From assembly GCF_024199795.1 (NCBI RefSeq), contig NZ_JANADK010000001.1, positions 4,154,001 to 4,218,000 on the forward strand: a stretch of DNA of 64,000 nucleotides, given 5' to 3'. The stretch's first letter is position 1. Each line of letters opens with the position of its first letter. A program made the position numbers and the translations under genes. The stretch comes from Bradyrhizobium sp. CCGB01 (lineage in GTDB: Bacteria; Pseudomonadota; Alphaproteobacteria; Rhizobiales; Xanthobacteraceae). Of the stretch, positions 46,974 through 55,857 are shown one piece after another. The notes beneath the pieces are model-generated. The model saw nothing but the letters and a program-made list of their open reading frames with translations. It had not been told where the DNA came from and made no database searches.

Positions 46974-48374
46974 GTGGCTGCCGCCGCCTCCTATGGCAGG
47001 TCGCCGACCTTCAAGTCGCTGATCTGGCGGATCGTGTTCCTGCACATCGTCGCGGTCGCGGTGGTCGCGATCTTCCTGCCGCTGGTGCTGTTCTGGCTGC
47101 TCAATTCGGAAGTGGACCAGCTGCACCGGGATGCCATGCGTGCGCAGGCCGAGGTCCTGGCGGAGCGCATCGTCGCCCAGCCGGACGGCCTGTTGACGTT
47201 CAACCTGCCGGACAGCCTGCGGGGTCTCTATTCGGAAGCCTACGGCCGCTATCTCTATGACATCCGCGATGCCGAGGGCCGCTTGCTGTTTTCGTCCCGC
47301 CGCAAGACGGGCGCCGCCGCAGCCGCGCCGCCGCCGCTGTCCGAGACGATTTCCGGCGCAGGCGTCACCCGGATCATCGACGGCAAGATCATTCGCATCC
47401 GCGTCGCCGAGGACCTCGCGCACCGCGACGTCATCATCGACGACATCATCTCGAACTTCTTCCGGCGCGTCGGGTGGATCACCATTCCGATCCTGCTGGT
47501 CCTGCTCGCCACCGACATCATCATCTTCCGCCGCGCGATCGCGCCGCTGTGGAAGGCCTCCGAGGAGGCCAGCAATATCGGTCCGGCGCGCACCGACATC
47601 CGCCTGCCGACGGAGCAGATCCCGCGCGAGATCATGCCCCTGGTTACCGCGGTCAACCAGGCGCTCGACCGGCTCGAGGACGGCTTTCGGGTGCAGCGGC
47701 AGTTCACCGCCGACGCGGCGCATCAATTGCGCACGCCGCTCACGATTCTGCGCACGCGGATCGAGACGCTTCACGACGGCGCCGCAAGGCAGGCGCTGCA
47801 TGACGACATCGAGAGCATGAGCCGCATCGTCGCCCAGCTGCTGGAGATCGCCGAACTCGACACCCTGGTGCTCGATCCCGGCGAGACCGCCGACCTGCGC
47901 GCCGTCTGCGCCGAGGTGGTCGGCGCCATCGCGCCGTTCGCGATCGCGCAGCACAAGGACATCGCGCTGAGGGGCACCGACGCGCCGGTGCTGATCCACG
48001 GCAATTCCGAGATGCTGCAGCGCGCGATCTTCAACCTCGCCGAAAACGCCATCAAGTTCACGGCCAAGGACACGTCCGTCGACGTCGAGGTGCGCGAGAA
48101 CGGCGAGGTGCGGGTGCGCGATCGCGGCCCGGGCATCAAGGAAGGCGAGCGCGAGCTGATCTTCCAGCGCTTCTGGCGCGCCGACCGCCAGCGCAGCGAC
48201 GGCGCGGGATTGGGGCTCTCGATCGTGCGCGCCGTGGCGGATGATCACGCGGCGACGATCGCGGTGGAAAATCTCCCGGGCGGCGGCGCGGAGTTCACGC
48301 TGCGGTTCACGCTGGCGGAGAAGACGGTGTTTTTACCCTCTCCCCTTGTGGGAGAGGGGGGCTCGCCGCGGTAG
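46974..48374 (+). CDS. TctE-like sensor histidine kinase
   Basis: The 466-residue protein starts at GTG 46974. It has two membrane helices (about residues 22-42 and 160-180) flanking a periplasmic sensor domain, a HAMP-like region, HisKA with AAHQLRTPLTILRTRIE (His near 250) and HATPase motifs NLAENAIKFT, DRGPGIKEGE and GAGLGLSIV. Its final 15 residues (LPSPLVGEGGSPR) are encoded by a copy of a dispersed palindromic repeat rather than by normal kinase sequence, so the native stop was probably lost. It pairs with the preceding regulator. Confidence 0.93.
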   Translation: MAAAASYGRSPTFKSLIWRIVFLHIVAVAVVAIFLPLVLFWLLNSEVDQLHRDAMRAQAEVLAERIVAQPDGLLTFNLPDSLRGLYSEAYGRYLYDIRDAEGRLLFSSRRKTGAAAAAPPPLSETISGAGVTRIIDGKIIRIRVAEDLAHRDVIIDDIISNFFRRVGWITIPILLVLLATDIIIFRRAIAPLWKASEEASNIGPARTDIRLPTEQIPREIMPLVTAVNQALDRLEDGFRVQRQFTADAAHQLRTPLTILRTRIETLHDGAARQALHDDIESMSRIVAQLLEIAELDTLVLDPGETADLRAVCAEVVGAIAPFAIAQHKDIALRGTDAPVLIHGNSEMLQRAIFNLAENAIKFTAKDTSVDVEVRENGEVRVRDRGPGIKEGERELIFQRFWRADRQRSDGAGLGLSIVRAVADDHAATIAVENLPGGGAEFTLRFTLAEKTVFLPSPLVGEGGSPR

Positions 48375-48387
48375 CGGACAGACGCCG

Positions 48388-49677
48388 CTATTTCAGCTTG
48401 CCGGTCGACAGATCCATGATCATGCGCGTGGCCAGATAGAGGCGCGGCACGATGCTGTTGAGCTGCACATATTCGGCATCGTTCGAATGCGCGCCGAAGC
48501 CCGACAGGCCCATGCCTTCGACCACGGCCCCGTTGGTCTTGAGCGCGGCAAATGCAGCGTCGGTGCCGCCGCCGTTGGCCTTCTCGTCGACCTTGAGGGC
48601 CAGTCCGATCTCCCCATAGATCGTCTTGCCGTAGGCCGCCACGCGGCGCGAGGCGTCATTGGCTTCGAGCGGCGGGCGACGCACCTCGAATTTCAGGTCG
48701 ACTTTGGAGTCGGGCAGCAGGCGATTCTTGATCTTGTCCTGAAGCGCCTTCTCCAGCTCGTCGAAATCCGCCACCTTGAGCGCGCGCGCATCGGCCTGGG
48801 CCGTGGCGTCGGCAGGGATCACGTTGCGGTTGGTGCCGGCCTTGGACACCGTCCAGTTCAGTTTCAGGCCCTGTTCGGGCTTCGACAGGTCCTTCATCTG
48901 GAGCACCTGGTGCGAGAGCTCATACAGCGCGTTGACGCCGCCCTCGGGCCGGGCGCCCGCATGCGACGACTTGCCATGCACCGTGAGATAGGCCGAGCCG
49001 ATGCCGCTGGTGGCGAGGCGCAGCGTGCCGTCGGTGCCGCCGCCTTCGAACGAGAACACCACGTCCTGATCCGCGGCGAAGCGGGTGATGGTGCTGCGCC
49101 AGCCCGGCGAGGAGATCTCCTCGTCGCCGTTGGTGAGCACGGTGAGCGTGCCGTAATCCCTGAAGTTCAACTTCTGGAGCAGGGCCACGGTGTGGAGAAT
49201 GAGCGCGACGCCCTGCTTGTCGTCGGCAATGCCGAGGCCGTAGGCCTTGTCGCCGTCGATGCGGAACGGCTGGTCCTTCAACATGCCCTTCAGGTACACC
49301 GTGTCCATGTGGGCGATCAGCATGATCTTCTTGGCTCCGCTGCCCTTGAAGACGGCGTGCACGGCCGGGCCGATCTTCTCGGGCGTGTCGTCGAGGCGAT
49401 AGATGTCGTTGGCTTGCAGGATCTCCACCGTGCCGCCGAGCTGCTTGAGCTGGCCGGCAACGCGCTCGGCGATCTGGTTCAGGCCTTCGATGTCCTTGCT
49501 GCCGGATTCGATATTGACGAGATCGCGCAGCGTGTCGAGCAGCGGCTGCTGCTCCTTTTGCGCCAGCGCATGGACATCGGCGACCGGCTCGGCCTGCGCG
49601 ATGGTCGCCGCACAGGCGAGCCAGAGCGAAGCGATCAGCGGACGGGCGAGCGATAGAGCAGGGTGCGGTCGGGACAT
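48388..49677 (-). CDS. M20-family metallopeptidase (glutamate carboxypeptidase type)
   Basis: The 429-residue protein has a signal peptide (LIASLWLACAATIAQAEP), zinc-site motifs IAHMDTVY, GIADDKQG and GDEEISS, and the M20 dimerisation domain (VHGKSSHAGARPEGGVNAL). It resembles exported carboxypeptidase G2-type enzymes, which release C-terminal glutamate from folates and peptides. ATG 49677 gives the signal peptide directly. It ends 14 bases after the opposing kinase stop (convergent). Its product could feed the TRAP permease downstream, which is speculative. Confidence 0.92.
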   Translation of the reverse strand: MSRPHPALSLARPLIASLWLACAATIAQAEPVADVHALAQKEQQPLLDTLRDLVNIESGSKDIEGLNQIAERVAGQLKQLGGTVEILQANDIYRLDDTPEKIGPAVHAVFKGSGAKKIMLIAHMDTVYLKGMLKDQPFRIDGDKAYGLGIADDKQGVALILHTVALLQKLNFRDYGTLTVLTNGDEEISSPGWRSTITRFAADQDVVFSFEGGGTDGTLRLATSGIGSAYLTVHGKSSHAGARPEGGVNALYELSHQVLQMKDLSKPEQGLKLNWTVSKAGTNRNVIPADATAQADARALKVADFDELEKALQDKIKNRLLPDSKVDLKFEVRRPPLEANDASRRVAAYGKTIYGEIGLALKVDEKANGGGTDAAFAALKTNGAVVEGMGLSGFGAHSNDAEYVQLNSIVPRLYLATRMIMDLSTGKLK

Positions 49678-49750
49678 GCGGGGCCACCATGGGGTTGGAG
49701 GATGGCCCGGTATGCCCATGTTTGTGACGCTTGTCACGCGCGGGTCGCTT

Positions 49751-49900
49751 CACCCTCTCCCCTTGCGGGAGAGGGTGGCTCGCCGCGATAGCGGCGAGAC
49801 GGGTGAGGGGTTGTCTCCGCGGGTCGAACTCTCATTCGAGTGCGCGGAGAGAACCCCTCATCCGGCGCTTCGCGCCACCTTCTCCCGCAAGGGGAGAAGG
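49751..49900. repeat. 150-bp palindromic intergenic repeat
   Basis: CCCTCTCCCCTTGCGGGAG at the left faces CTTCTCCCGCAAGGGGAG at the right; GTGAGGGGTT pairs with AACCCCTCAT inside. The left part matches the last 40 bases of the kinase gene at 48336-48380. It separates the peptidase start from the TRAP permease stop. Confidence 0.85.
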
Positions 49901-49916
49901 AAGAAAGCGCGCCTCG

Positions 49917-51518
49917 CTATTTCTGCGGCGGGCCGAGATCCAGCGGTGGCAGGTCGATCTGCGGCACTTCGATCTTGACCTTGTCGAGGTCGACGTTGAG
50001 CGGCTTGTCGAGCAGGCCCGTCACCGTGACCGGGAAGACGATCACGAGCAGCACCATGATCATCTGGAGCCCGATCCAGGGGATCGCGCCCCAATAGATG
50101 TCGGAGCTCTTCACTTCCTTGGGCGCGACGCCGCGCAGGTAGAACAACGCGAAGCCGAACGGCGGATGCAGGAACGAGGTCTGCATGTTCACGCACAGCA
50201 TCACGCCGAACCAGATCAGCGCCGCGTCCGGTCCCACCACGGGGGCAAGGACCTTCTGCGCGATCGGCGCGATCATCGGCAGGATGATGAAGGCGATCTC
50301 GAAGAAGTCGAGGAAGAACGCCAGGAAGAAGATGAAGAGGTTGATGAAGATCAGGAAGCCCCAGACGCCGCCGGGCAGCGAGGTCAGGAGATGCTCGAGC
50401 CAGACGCCGCCGGAGACGCCGAGGAACACCACCGAGAAGCAGGTCGAGCCGATCAGGATGAAGGTGACCATGCAGGTGAGGCGCATGGTGGATTCGTAGC
50501 CCTGCTTGATGAGGTCGCGCAGGTCCGGGATGCGCGCGGCCTGGAAGCAGATCCAGGCCACCGCCAGATAGGTCACCGCGAAGGCGAGCTTGAAGATCAG
50601 ATTCTCGCTGTACAGTATCGCGACGATGGTGCCGATGCCGGCCGCAATCACGCCGAGGAAGAGGATCTTGCGGTCGGACGAGGTGAAGTCCTTGTGGTGG
50701 ATCGCGGCGAGCACGATGGCGCCGACCGCGCCCATCGCGCCGGCTTCCGTCGGGGTCGCAAGGCCCATCATCATGGTGCCGAGCACGACGAAGATCAGCA
50801 CGGCCGAGGGAATGATGCCCATCAGGCACTTTTTCCACAGCGCCCAGCCGGTCAGCGTGCGCGCTTCCAGCGGCACCGGCGGCACGTGTCCCGGCTTGAT
50901 CAGGCCGAGCACGAAGGTGTAGCCGGCGAACAGCATGATCTGGAACACCGAGGGGCCCCAGGCGCCGAGATACATGTCGCCGACCGACTTGCCGAGCTGG
51001 TCGGCGAGCACGATCAGCACCAGCGAAGGCGGCACCAGCTGCGTGATCGTGCCGGAGGCAGCGAGCACGCCGGTGATGTACCGCATGTTGTAGCCGTAGC
51101 GGATCATCACCGGCATCGAGATCAGCGCCATGGCGATGACCTGCGCCGCCACCGTGCCGGTGATGGCGCCGAGGATGAAGCCGACGATGATCACGGAATA
51201 GCCGAGGCCGCCGCGGACCGGGCCGAACAGCTGGCCCATCGAATCCAGCATGTCCTCCGCGAGCCCACATCTCTCCAATATCGCGCCCATGAAGGTGAAG
51301 AACGGGATCGCGAGCAGCAGCTCGTTGGAGAGCACGCTGCCGAACACGCGCCCGGGGATCGCCTGGAGGAAGTTGAGGTCGAAGAATCCGAGATGGATGG
51401 CGAGGAAGCCGAAGGAGAGGCCGACCGCGGCGAGCGTGAACGCCACGGGGAAGCCGAGCAGCATCGCCAGAACCAGGCCGCCGAACATCAGCGGCGGCAT
51501 CATCTCCAGCGTAATCAT
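49917..51518 (-). CDS. TRAP transporter large permease (DctM family)
   Basis: The 533-residue protein has about 13 membrane helices and the DctM motifs GFPVAFTLAAVG, PFFTFMGAILE, ASGTITQLVPPSLVLIVLAD and ATPTEAGAMGAVGAIV. It also has a longer C-terminal region than the usual 425-residue family, typical for the mannitol/chloroaromatic TRAP class. It imports an organic acid with sodium. It overlaps the small-subunit gene by four bases. No binding-protein gene is adjacent; the class-matching one is at 24.6 kb. Confidence 0.94.
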   Translation of the reverse strand: MITLEMMPPLMFGGLVLAMLLGFPVAFTLAAVGLSFGFLAIHLGFFDLNFLQAIPGRVFGSVLSNELLLAIPFFTFMGAILERCGLAEDMLDSMGQLFGPVRGGLGYSVIIVGFILGAITGTVAAQVIAMALISMPVMIRYGYNMRYITGVLAASGTITQLVPPSLVLIVLADQLGKSVGDMYLGAWGPSVFQIMLFAGYTFVLGLIKPGHVPPVPLEARTLTGWALWKKCLMGIIPSAVLIFVVLGTMMMGLATPTEAGAMGAVGAIVLAAIHHKDFTSSDRKILFLGVIAAGIGTIVAILYSENLIFKLAFAVTYLAVAWICFQAARIPDLRDLIKQGYESTMRLTCMVTFILIGSTCFSVVFLGVSGGVWLEHLLTSLPGGVWGFLIFINLFIFFLAFFLDFFEIAFIILPMIAPIAQKVLAPVVGPDAALIWFGVMLCVNMQTSFLHPPFGFALFYLRGVAPKEVKSSDIYWGAIPWIGLQMIMVLLVIVFPVTVTGLLDKPLNVDLDKVKIEVPQIDLPPLDLGPPQK

Positions 51519-52054
51519 TGGGTCGGCCTCTCGTACTTGGCGTCGATCGTCACATAGCCCTGGAGAGCCGCGATACGCTTGATGACTTCGGAAATACCCT
51601 GGAGCGCCAGCATCACGAAGCCGGCGGGGATCACGAACTTGATGGGCCAGCGGATCAGGCCGCCGGCATTGCCCGACATCTCGCCGACGTTATAGGCCTG
51701 CATGAAGAACGGCCAGGACAGATAGGCGAGCAGCAGACAGGAGGGGATCAGGAAGAACAGCGTGCCGATCATGTCGAGCCAGAGCTGGCCGCGTTCGGAC
51801 AGCATCAGATAGAAGATCTCGACCCGGACATGCTCGTTGCGCTTGAAGGTGTAGGACGCGCCGAACATCACCAGGATCGCGAACATGTACCATTGCAGCT
51901 CCAACCAGCCGTTGGAGGAGCTGCTGAAGGCATAGCGGATCATGGCATTGGCCGCGCTGACCAGGCACGCCAGCAGCACCAGAATGTTACAGACGTACCC
52001 AATCTTTTCATTGAGGGCGTCGATGGCGTTGCTCACCGCCAGAAATGGACGCAT
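51515..52054 (-). CDS. TRAP transporter small permease (DctQ family)
   Basis: The 179-residue protein has four membrane helices (YVCNILVLLACLVSAANAMI; LQWYMFAILVMFGASYTF; LWLDMIGTLFFLIPSCLLLA; FVIPAGFVMLALQGISEVI, each shortened) and the DctQ features RYAFSSSSNGWLELQWY and RNEHVRVEIFY. It stabilises the large permease. It is first in the two-gene operon and overlaps dctM by four bases. Confidence 0.93.
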   Translation of the reverse strand: MRPFLAVSNAIDALNEKIGYVCNILVLLACLVSAANAMIRYAFSSSSNGWLELQWYMFAILVMFGASYTFKRNEHVRVEIFYLMLSERGQLWLDMIGTLFFLIPSCLLLAYLSWPFFMQAYNVGEMSGNAGGLIRWPIKFVIPAGFVMLALQGISEVIKRIAALQGYVTIDAKYERPTQ

Positions 52055-52343
52055 CTTGATTCATCTCCGTCGCGGCCCAACACTTCACGGAAGGCATCGG
52101 CGCGCATCACTCGGTCCGCATGCAAGAGGCATGTGGTCACACGGATCGTATTCCGGAGCGATTGCGGCGTCAGTCCTCCCCTCGCGCCTTGCCGTCTTGA
52201 CCGCGACCGCCAACGGGGCGGGCCGGCTTATTGCTGCCGGGCAAGCAAAGGCGGTCGCACCAAACCAGCGGGTTCACGTGCCGTCAATCGGAAAATGGAC
52301 AAATTGACGCCGGGTCAAAAGCTTAACACCGCAAAAGCTTGGA

Positions 52344-53267
52344 TTAGCGGCGACCGGCTTGAAAGGCCTTCATCCGGCCGATCAAGAACCTGAGCAACTG
52401 GCTGGCCGCGTTCGGCAGCTCACGGCCCAACCGGGTTATGATCTGGGCTTCTGCCGATGCGAGCAGCACGTTTTCGACCGGGATGGCAACCAGCGATCCA
52501 TCCTCCAGGTCGGCCGCAACCGAGAAGGCCGGAAGCAAGGTCACGCCAAGACCGGAGCGAACGAAATGTCGGAGGATGCTGATCGAGGTCGTCGCCAGCT
52601 TCGGCGAGAGGCCGACCTTCTCGGATGTTTCAGCCATCGCGAGCAACTGGCGCGTGCCATAGCCCGCGTACATGATTCCCAGCGCGTGTTTGGCAATCTC
52701 CCGTAGTTTGACGGGGCGACGGAGCTTCGCAAGCGGATGGTCGGGGCGCGCGATCAGGCAAATCGGCTGGCGGATCGCAGCGCAGGAGCGAATCCGCGGA
52801 TCCTGAGGCGGATGATAGACGAGCCCGATATGGCAGCGGTCGTCCGCGATGGCACGTATGACCTCGCTCGTGCCCGCAAGCTCCAGCGAAATGGTCAACC
52901 GCGGATGTCGGCGCCAGAACTCGCCGAGCGAGCCTCCCATGAGATCCGCGACAAAGCCCTCGCCCAGCACGAGGTCGATGTGACCGCGATGCAGTCCCTG
53001 GAGTTCCCGCAACCTTGCGAGGGTGTCGTCGCGGTCCACGGTGTGGCGGCGGTAGTGCTCGATCAGCAGCTCGCCGGCTTCGGTGGGCCGCACCCCGCGG
53101 CTGTGCCGGTCGAGGAGGGCTGCGTCGAGCTCCTGCTCCAGCAAGGCGATCTGGCGACTCACCACCGATGGGTTCACGCCGAGCGCGTCGGCTGCGGCGC
53201 GCACGGCGCCGTAGCGCGCCGCCTCGAACAGGTAGCGAAGCCGGTTCTCGTCGAGAGCATGACTCAT
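52344..53267 (-). CDS. LysR-family transcriptional regulator
   Basis: The 307-residue protein has an N-terminal winged helix (LRYLFEAARYGAVRAAADALGVNPSVVSRQIALLE) and a type-2 periplasmic-like effector domain. I chose ATG 53267; two more in-frame ATGs upstream (53282 and 53324) lie within a tandem repeat and none has a clear ribosome site. It is divergent from an operon of a beta-hydroxyacid dehydrogenase, aldehyde dehydrogenase and probable DUF3100 protein, with a LysR-type palindrome between them, so it most likely controls that operon in response to its substrate. Confidence 0.92.
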   Translation of the reverse strand: MSHALDENRLRYLFEAARYGAVRAAADALGVNPSVVSRQIALLEQELDAALLDRHSRGVRPTEAGELLIEHYRRHTVDRDDTLARLRELQGLHRGHIDLVLGEGFVADLMGGSLGEFWRRHPRLTISLELAGTSEVIRAIADDRCHIGLVYHPPQDPRIRSCAAIRQPICLIARPDHPLAKLRRPVKLREIAKHALGIMYAGYGTRQLLAMAETSEKVGLSPKLATTSISILRHFVRSGLGVTLLPAFSVAADLEDGSLVAIPVENVLLASAEAQIITRLGRELPNAASQLLRFLIGRMKAFQAGRR

Positions 53268-53306
53268 GTCCGAATTACTCATGCCCGAATTACTGATGCC
53301 CAAGTG
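53262..53306. repeat. Three 15-bp tandem repeats at the lysR start
   Basis: ACTCATGTCCGAATT, ACTCATGCCCGAATT and ACTGATGCCCAAGTG follow each other without gaps. Each carries one in-frame start-like codon on the minus strand, so copy number changes the length of the protein start by five residues per unit. Confidence 0.85.
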
Positions 53307-53332
53307 TTGCCCATGAGGCAACATTAGGCAAC
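53306..53332. promoter_or_regulatory. LysR-type operator in the divergent promoter
   Basis: GTTGCC-CATGA-GGCAAC (53306-53322) is a perfect inverted repeat fitting the T-N11-A LysR box, followed by a second half-site GGCAAC at 53327-53332. It lies 73 bases before the dehydrogenase start. Confidence 0.65.
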
Positions 53333-53404
53333 CGCACCGCTGATGCCCAGGCCGGGCTCTGCTGCCTATGGTTTCCCGGCAATATCAGGGGTGAGGGACA
53401 AGAA

Positions 53405-54277
53405 ATGGCGGTCGTCGGCGTCGTAGGGCTCGGGAATATGGGGCGCGGCATGGCGATCTCGCTGACGCGAGCCGGCCATGACGTGCTTGGGACCGACACG
53501 TCGGACGCGGCGCGCGCGGCGCTCGCTGCGGCGGGTGTTGCGGTTTTCGACGGTCTTGCACCGCTCTGCACCCGCGCGGATCTTCTCATCCTCTCCCTGC
53601 CGACCGCCGAGATCGTCGAAGCCGTCGTCACCGGCAAGGACGGTATCATTGCCCATGCGAGGCCAGGCCTGCGCGTGGTCGACACGTCGACATCCAATCC
53701 CGAGACGACCCGCCGGCTCGCCGCGGCTCTTGCGGCTCGGGGCATGGCGATGATCGATGCGCCGGTCAGCGGCGGTCCGAAGGGCGCCATCACCGCGACC
53801 ATGACCATGGTGGTCGGCGGCGCGGATGACGATGTCGCCGCAGTCGAACCCGTTCTCAGCGACATGAGCGCGAAGCGGGTCCATGTCGGATCGGTCGGCG
53901 CCGGGCATGTCTGCAAGATCATCAACAATCTGCTGTGCGCGGCGCATTTGCTGACCGCCGCCGAGGCGATGCGCATCGCGCGCGACGCCGATGTCGATCC
54001 GGCCCGCCTGCTCGAAGGCCTCAATGCGGGCTCCGGCCGATCCGGCGTCACGCAGGTCAATTTGCCGAGCTGGGTCCTGAACGGCGCCTTCGATTCCGGC
54101 TTCACGATGGCGCTGATGCGCAAGGATGTCCGCCTTGCCGCTCAGCTCATCGCCAAGCTCGCGCTCGATCTGCCGATCGCCCGGGAGACCGCGCGGGTCT
54201 GGTCCGACAGTGCTGCCTCGATCGGCGATGGCGAAGACTTCAACAGGATCGTCGAGCTTCAGCTCGGCAGGATGTGA
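53405..54277 (+). CDS. Beta-hydroxyacid dehydrogenase (3-HIBADH family)
   Basis: The 290-residue protein has the Rossmann motif VGLGNMGRGMAISL, the substrate motif MIDAPVSGGPKGAITATMTM and the catalytic-lysine region HVCKIINNLLCAAH. An acidic residue at the end of the second strand (GTDTSDAAR) favours NAD over NADP, unlike the paralogue at 21.7 kb. It would interconvert a hydroxyacid and a semialdehyde. It is first in the LysR-controlled operon, eight bases before the aldehyde dehydrogenase gene. Confidence 0.92.
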   Translation: MAVVGVVGLGNMGRGMAISLTRAGHDVLGTDTSDAARAALAAAGVAVFDGLAPLCTRADLLILSLPTAEIVEAVVTGKDGIIAHARPGLRVVDTSTSNPETTRRLAAALAARGMAMIDAPVSGGPKGAITATMTMVVGGADDDVAAVEPVLSDMSAKRVHVGSVGAGHVCKIINNLLCAAHLLTAAEAMRIARDADVDPARLLEGLNAGSGRSGVTQVNLPSWVLNGAFDSGFTMALMRKDVRLAAQLIAKLALDLPIARETARVWSDSAASIGDGEDFNRIVELQLGRM

Positions 54278-54285
54278 GCGACACC

Positions 54286-55815
54286 ATGACCCCCTTCATC
54301 GAAACGCGGCTGCGTGATGCGCTCACCCCGTTCTGGCCCGACTGTGCGGCGATCGGCTCCCACGTGGCGGGCCGGATCGTTCCTGGCAGCGGCGAACTCA
54401 TCACGATCGACGATCCCGCAACCGGCGCGCCGCTCTATGCCTACCATGATGCCGGCGAGGCCGTGGTCGCCGAGGCGGCAGCTGCGGCTGTCGCGGCGCA
54501 AGGTGCCTGGGCACGGCTGACCGGTGCGGCCCGCGGCCGCGTCATGCAGGCGATCGCGCGTGCAATTCAAGGCAAGGCGGAAGAACTGGCGCGCCTTGAG
54601 TCGGTGTCGGCCGGCAAGCCGATCCGAGACACGCGCGTCGAGGTCGCCAAGGTTGCCGAGATGTTCGAATACTATGCCGGCTGGGCCGACAAGTTTCATG
54701 GCGACGTGATTCCGGTGCCGTCGAGCCATCTCAACTATACGCGGCGCGAGCCCGTCGGAATCGTGCTCCAGATCACGCCCTGGAACGCGCCGATCTTCAC
54801 CTGCGGCTGGCAGGTCGCCCCCGCCATCGCAATGGGCAACGGCGTGCTGTTGAAGCCGTCGGAGCTGACGCCGCTCACCTCCATGACGGTCGCGCACCTC
54901 GCCGAGCAAGCCGGATTGCCGGTCGGTCTTGTCAACGTGCTCGCGGGATATGGCCACACGACCGGTCAGGCTGCGCTCGGCCGGCCGGCAGTCAAGAAGG
55001 TGGTCTTCGTCGGGTCGGTGCCGACGGGAAGGCTGATCGCGGAAGCCGCCGCCAGGCGCCTGTTGCCTTGCGTTCTCGAGCTCGGGGGAAAGTCCGCCAA
55101 CATCGTGTTCGCCGATGCCGACCTTGCACGCGCGGCGATCGGCGCCCAGGCTGCCATCTTCGCCGGCGCTGGACAGAGCTGCGTGGCAGGCTCGCGGCTT
55201 CTGGTCGAGCGATCGGTCTACGACCGCTTCATCAAGATGGTCGCAGACGGTGCTGCGAAGCTGAAGGTCGGCGCGCCCAATGCGACAGACACCGAGGTCG
55301 GGCCGATCAACAATGCCCGGCAATACGCCCGCGTGCTCGCGATGGTGAAGCAGGGCCTCAGCGAGGGCGCGACGCTCGCCACCGGCAGCGACGGCAGCCC
55401 CAGCCAGGGTGGATTCTTCGTTGCTCCGACCGTCCTGCGTGACGTCAGCAACAGCATGGCGGTTGCCCGCGACGAAATATTCGGACCTGTCGTCGCTGCG
55501 ATTCCGTTCGATACCGAGGAGGAGGCCGTTGCGATCGCCAATGACAGCGATTTCGGTCTCGCCGGCGCGGTCTGGACGCGCGACGTCGCGCGCGCGCACC
55601 GGGTCGCCGCGCAGGTCAGGGCCGGGACGTTCTGGATCAATTCCTACAAGACGATCAACGTCGCATCGCCGTTCGGCGGCTCTGGCATGAGCGGCTACGG
55701 CCGTTCGAGCGGCGTCGAGGTTCTCTCCGAATACACGGAGGTCAAGAGCGTCTGGGTCGAGACCGCGGCCGAGCCGGCCGTGGGCTTCGGCTACGCACCG
55801 GGCGTGCGGGAGTAG
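54286..55815 (+). CDS. NAD(P)-dependent aldehyde dehydrogenase
   Basis: The 509-residue protein has the standard aldehyde dehydrogenase fold with catalytic Cys299 (GAGQSCVAGSR), general-base Glu265 (CVLELGGKSA) and oxyanion Asn in ITPWNAP. The closing motifs are EIFGPVV, TFWINSYKTINVASPFGGSGMSG (split in the text), and PF. It is close to betaine- or hydroxymuconic-type branches. The likely substrate is the semialdehyde made by the neighbouring dehydrogenase. ATG 54286 is eight bases after the previous stop. Confidence 0.94.
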   Translation: MTPFIETRLRDALTPFWPDCAAIGSHVAGRIVPGSGELITIDDPATGAPLYAYHDAGEAVVAEAAAAAVAAQGAWARLTGAARGRVMQAIARAIQGKAEELARLESVSAGKPIRDTRVEVAKVAEMFEYYAGWADKFHGDVIPVPSSHLNYTRREPVGIVLQITPWNAPIFTCGWQVAPAIAMGNGVLLKPSELTPLTSMTVAHLAEQAGLPVGLVNVLAGYGHTTGQAALGRPAVKKVVFVGSVPTGRLIAEAAARRLLPCVLELGGKSANIVFADADLARAAIGAQAAIFAGAGQSCVAGSRLLVERSVYDRFIKMVADGAAKLKVGAPNATDTEVGPINNARQYARVLAMVKQGLSEGATLATGSDGSPSQGGFFVAPTVLRDVSNSMAVARDEIFGPVVAAIPFDTEEEAVAIANDSDFGLAGAVWTRDVARAHRVAAQVRAGTFWINSYKTINVASPFGGSGMSGYGRSSGVEVLSEYTEVKSVWVETAAEPAVGFGYAPGVRE

Positions 55816-55857
55816 CGTCTCAAAGTCATCAATCTCATCGTGGAACGGGGGCTTCGC

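Noticed and set aside
49731..51557. A 608-residue plus-strand frame opposite the TRAP permease
   Set aside because: It is the His/Glu/Arg-rich antisense shadow typical of high-GC genes; the minus-strand permease has clear membrane-protein sequence.
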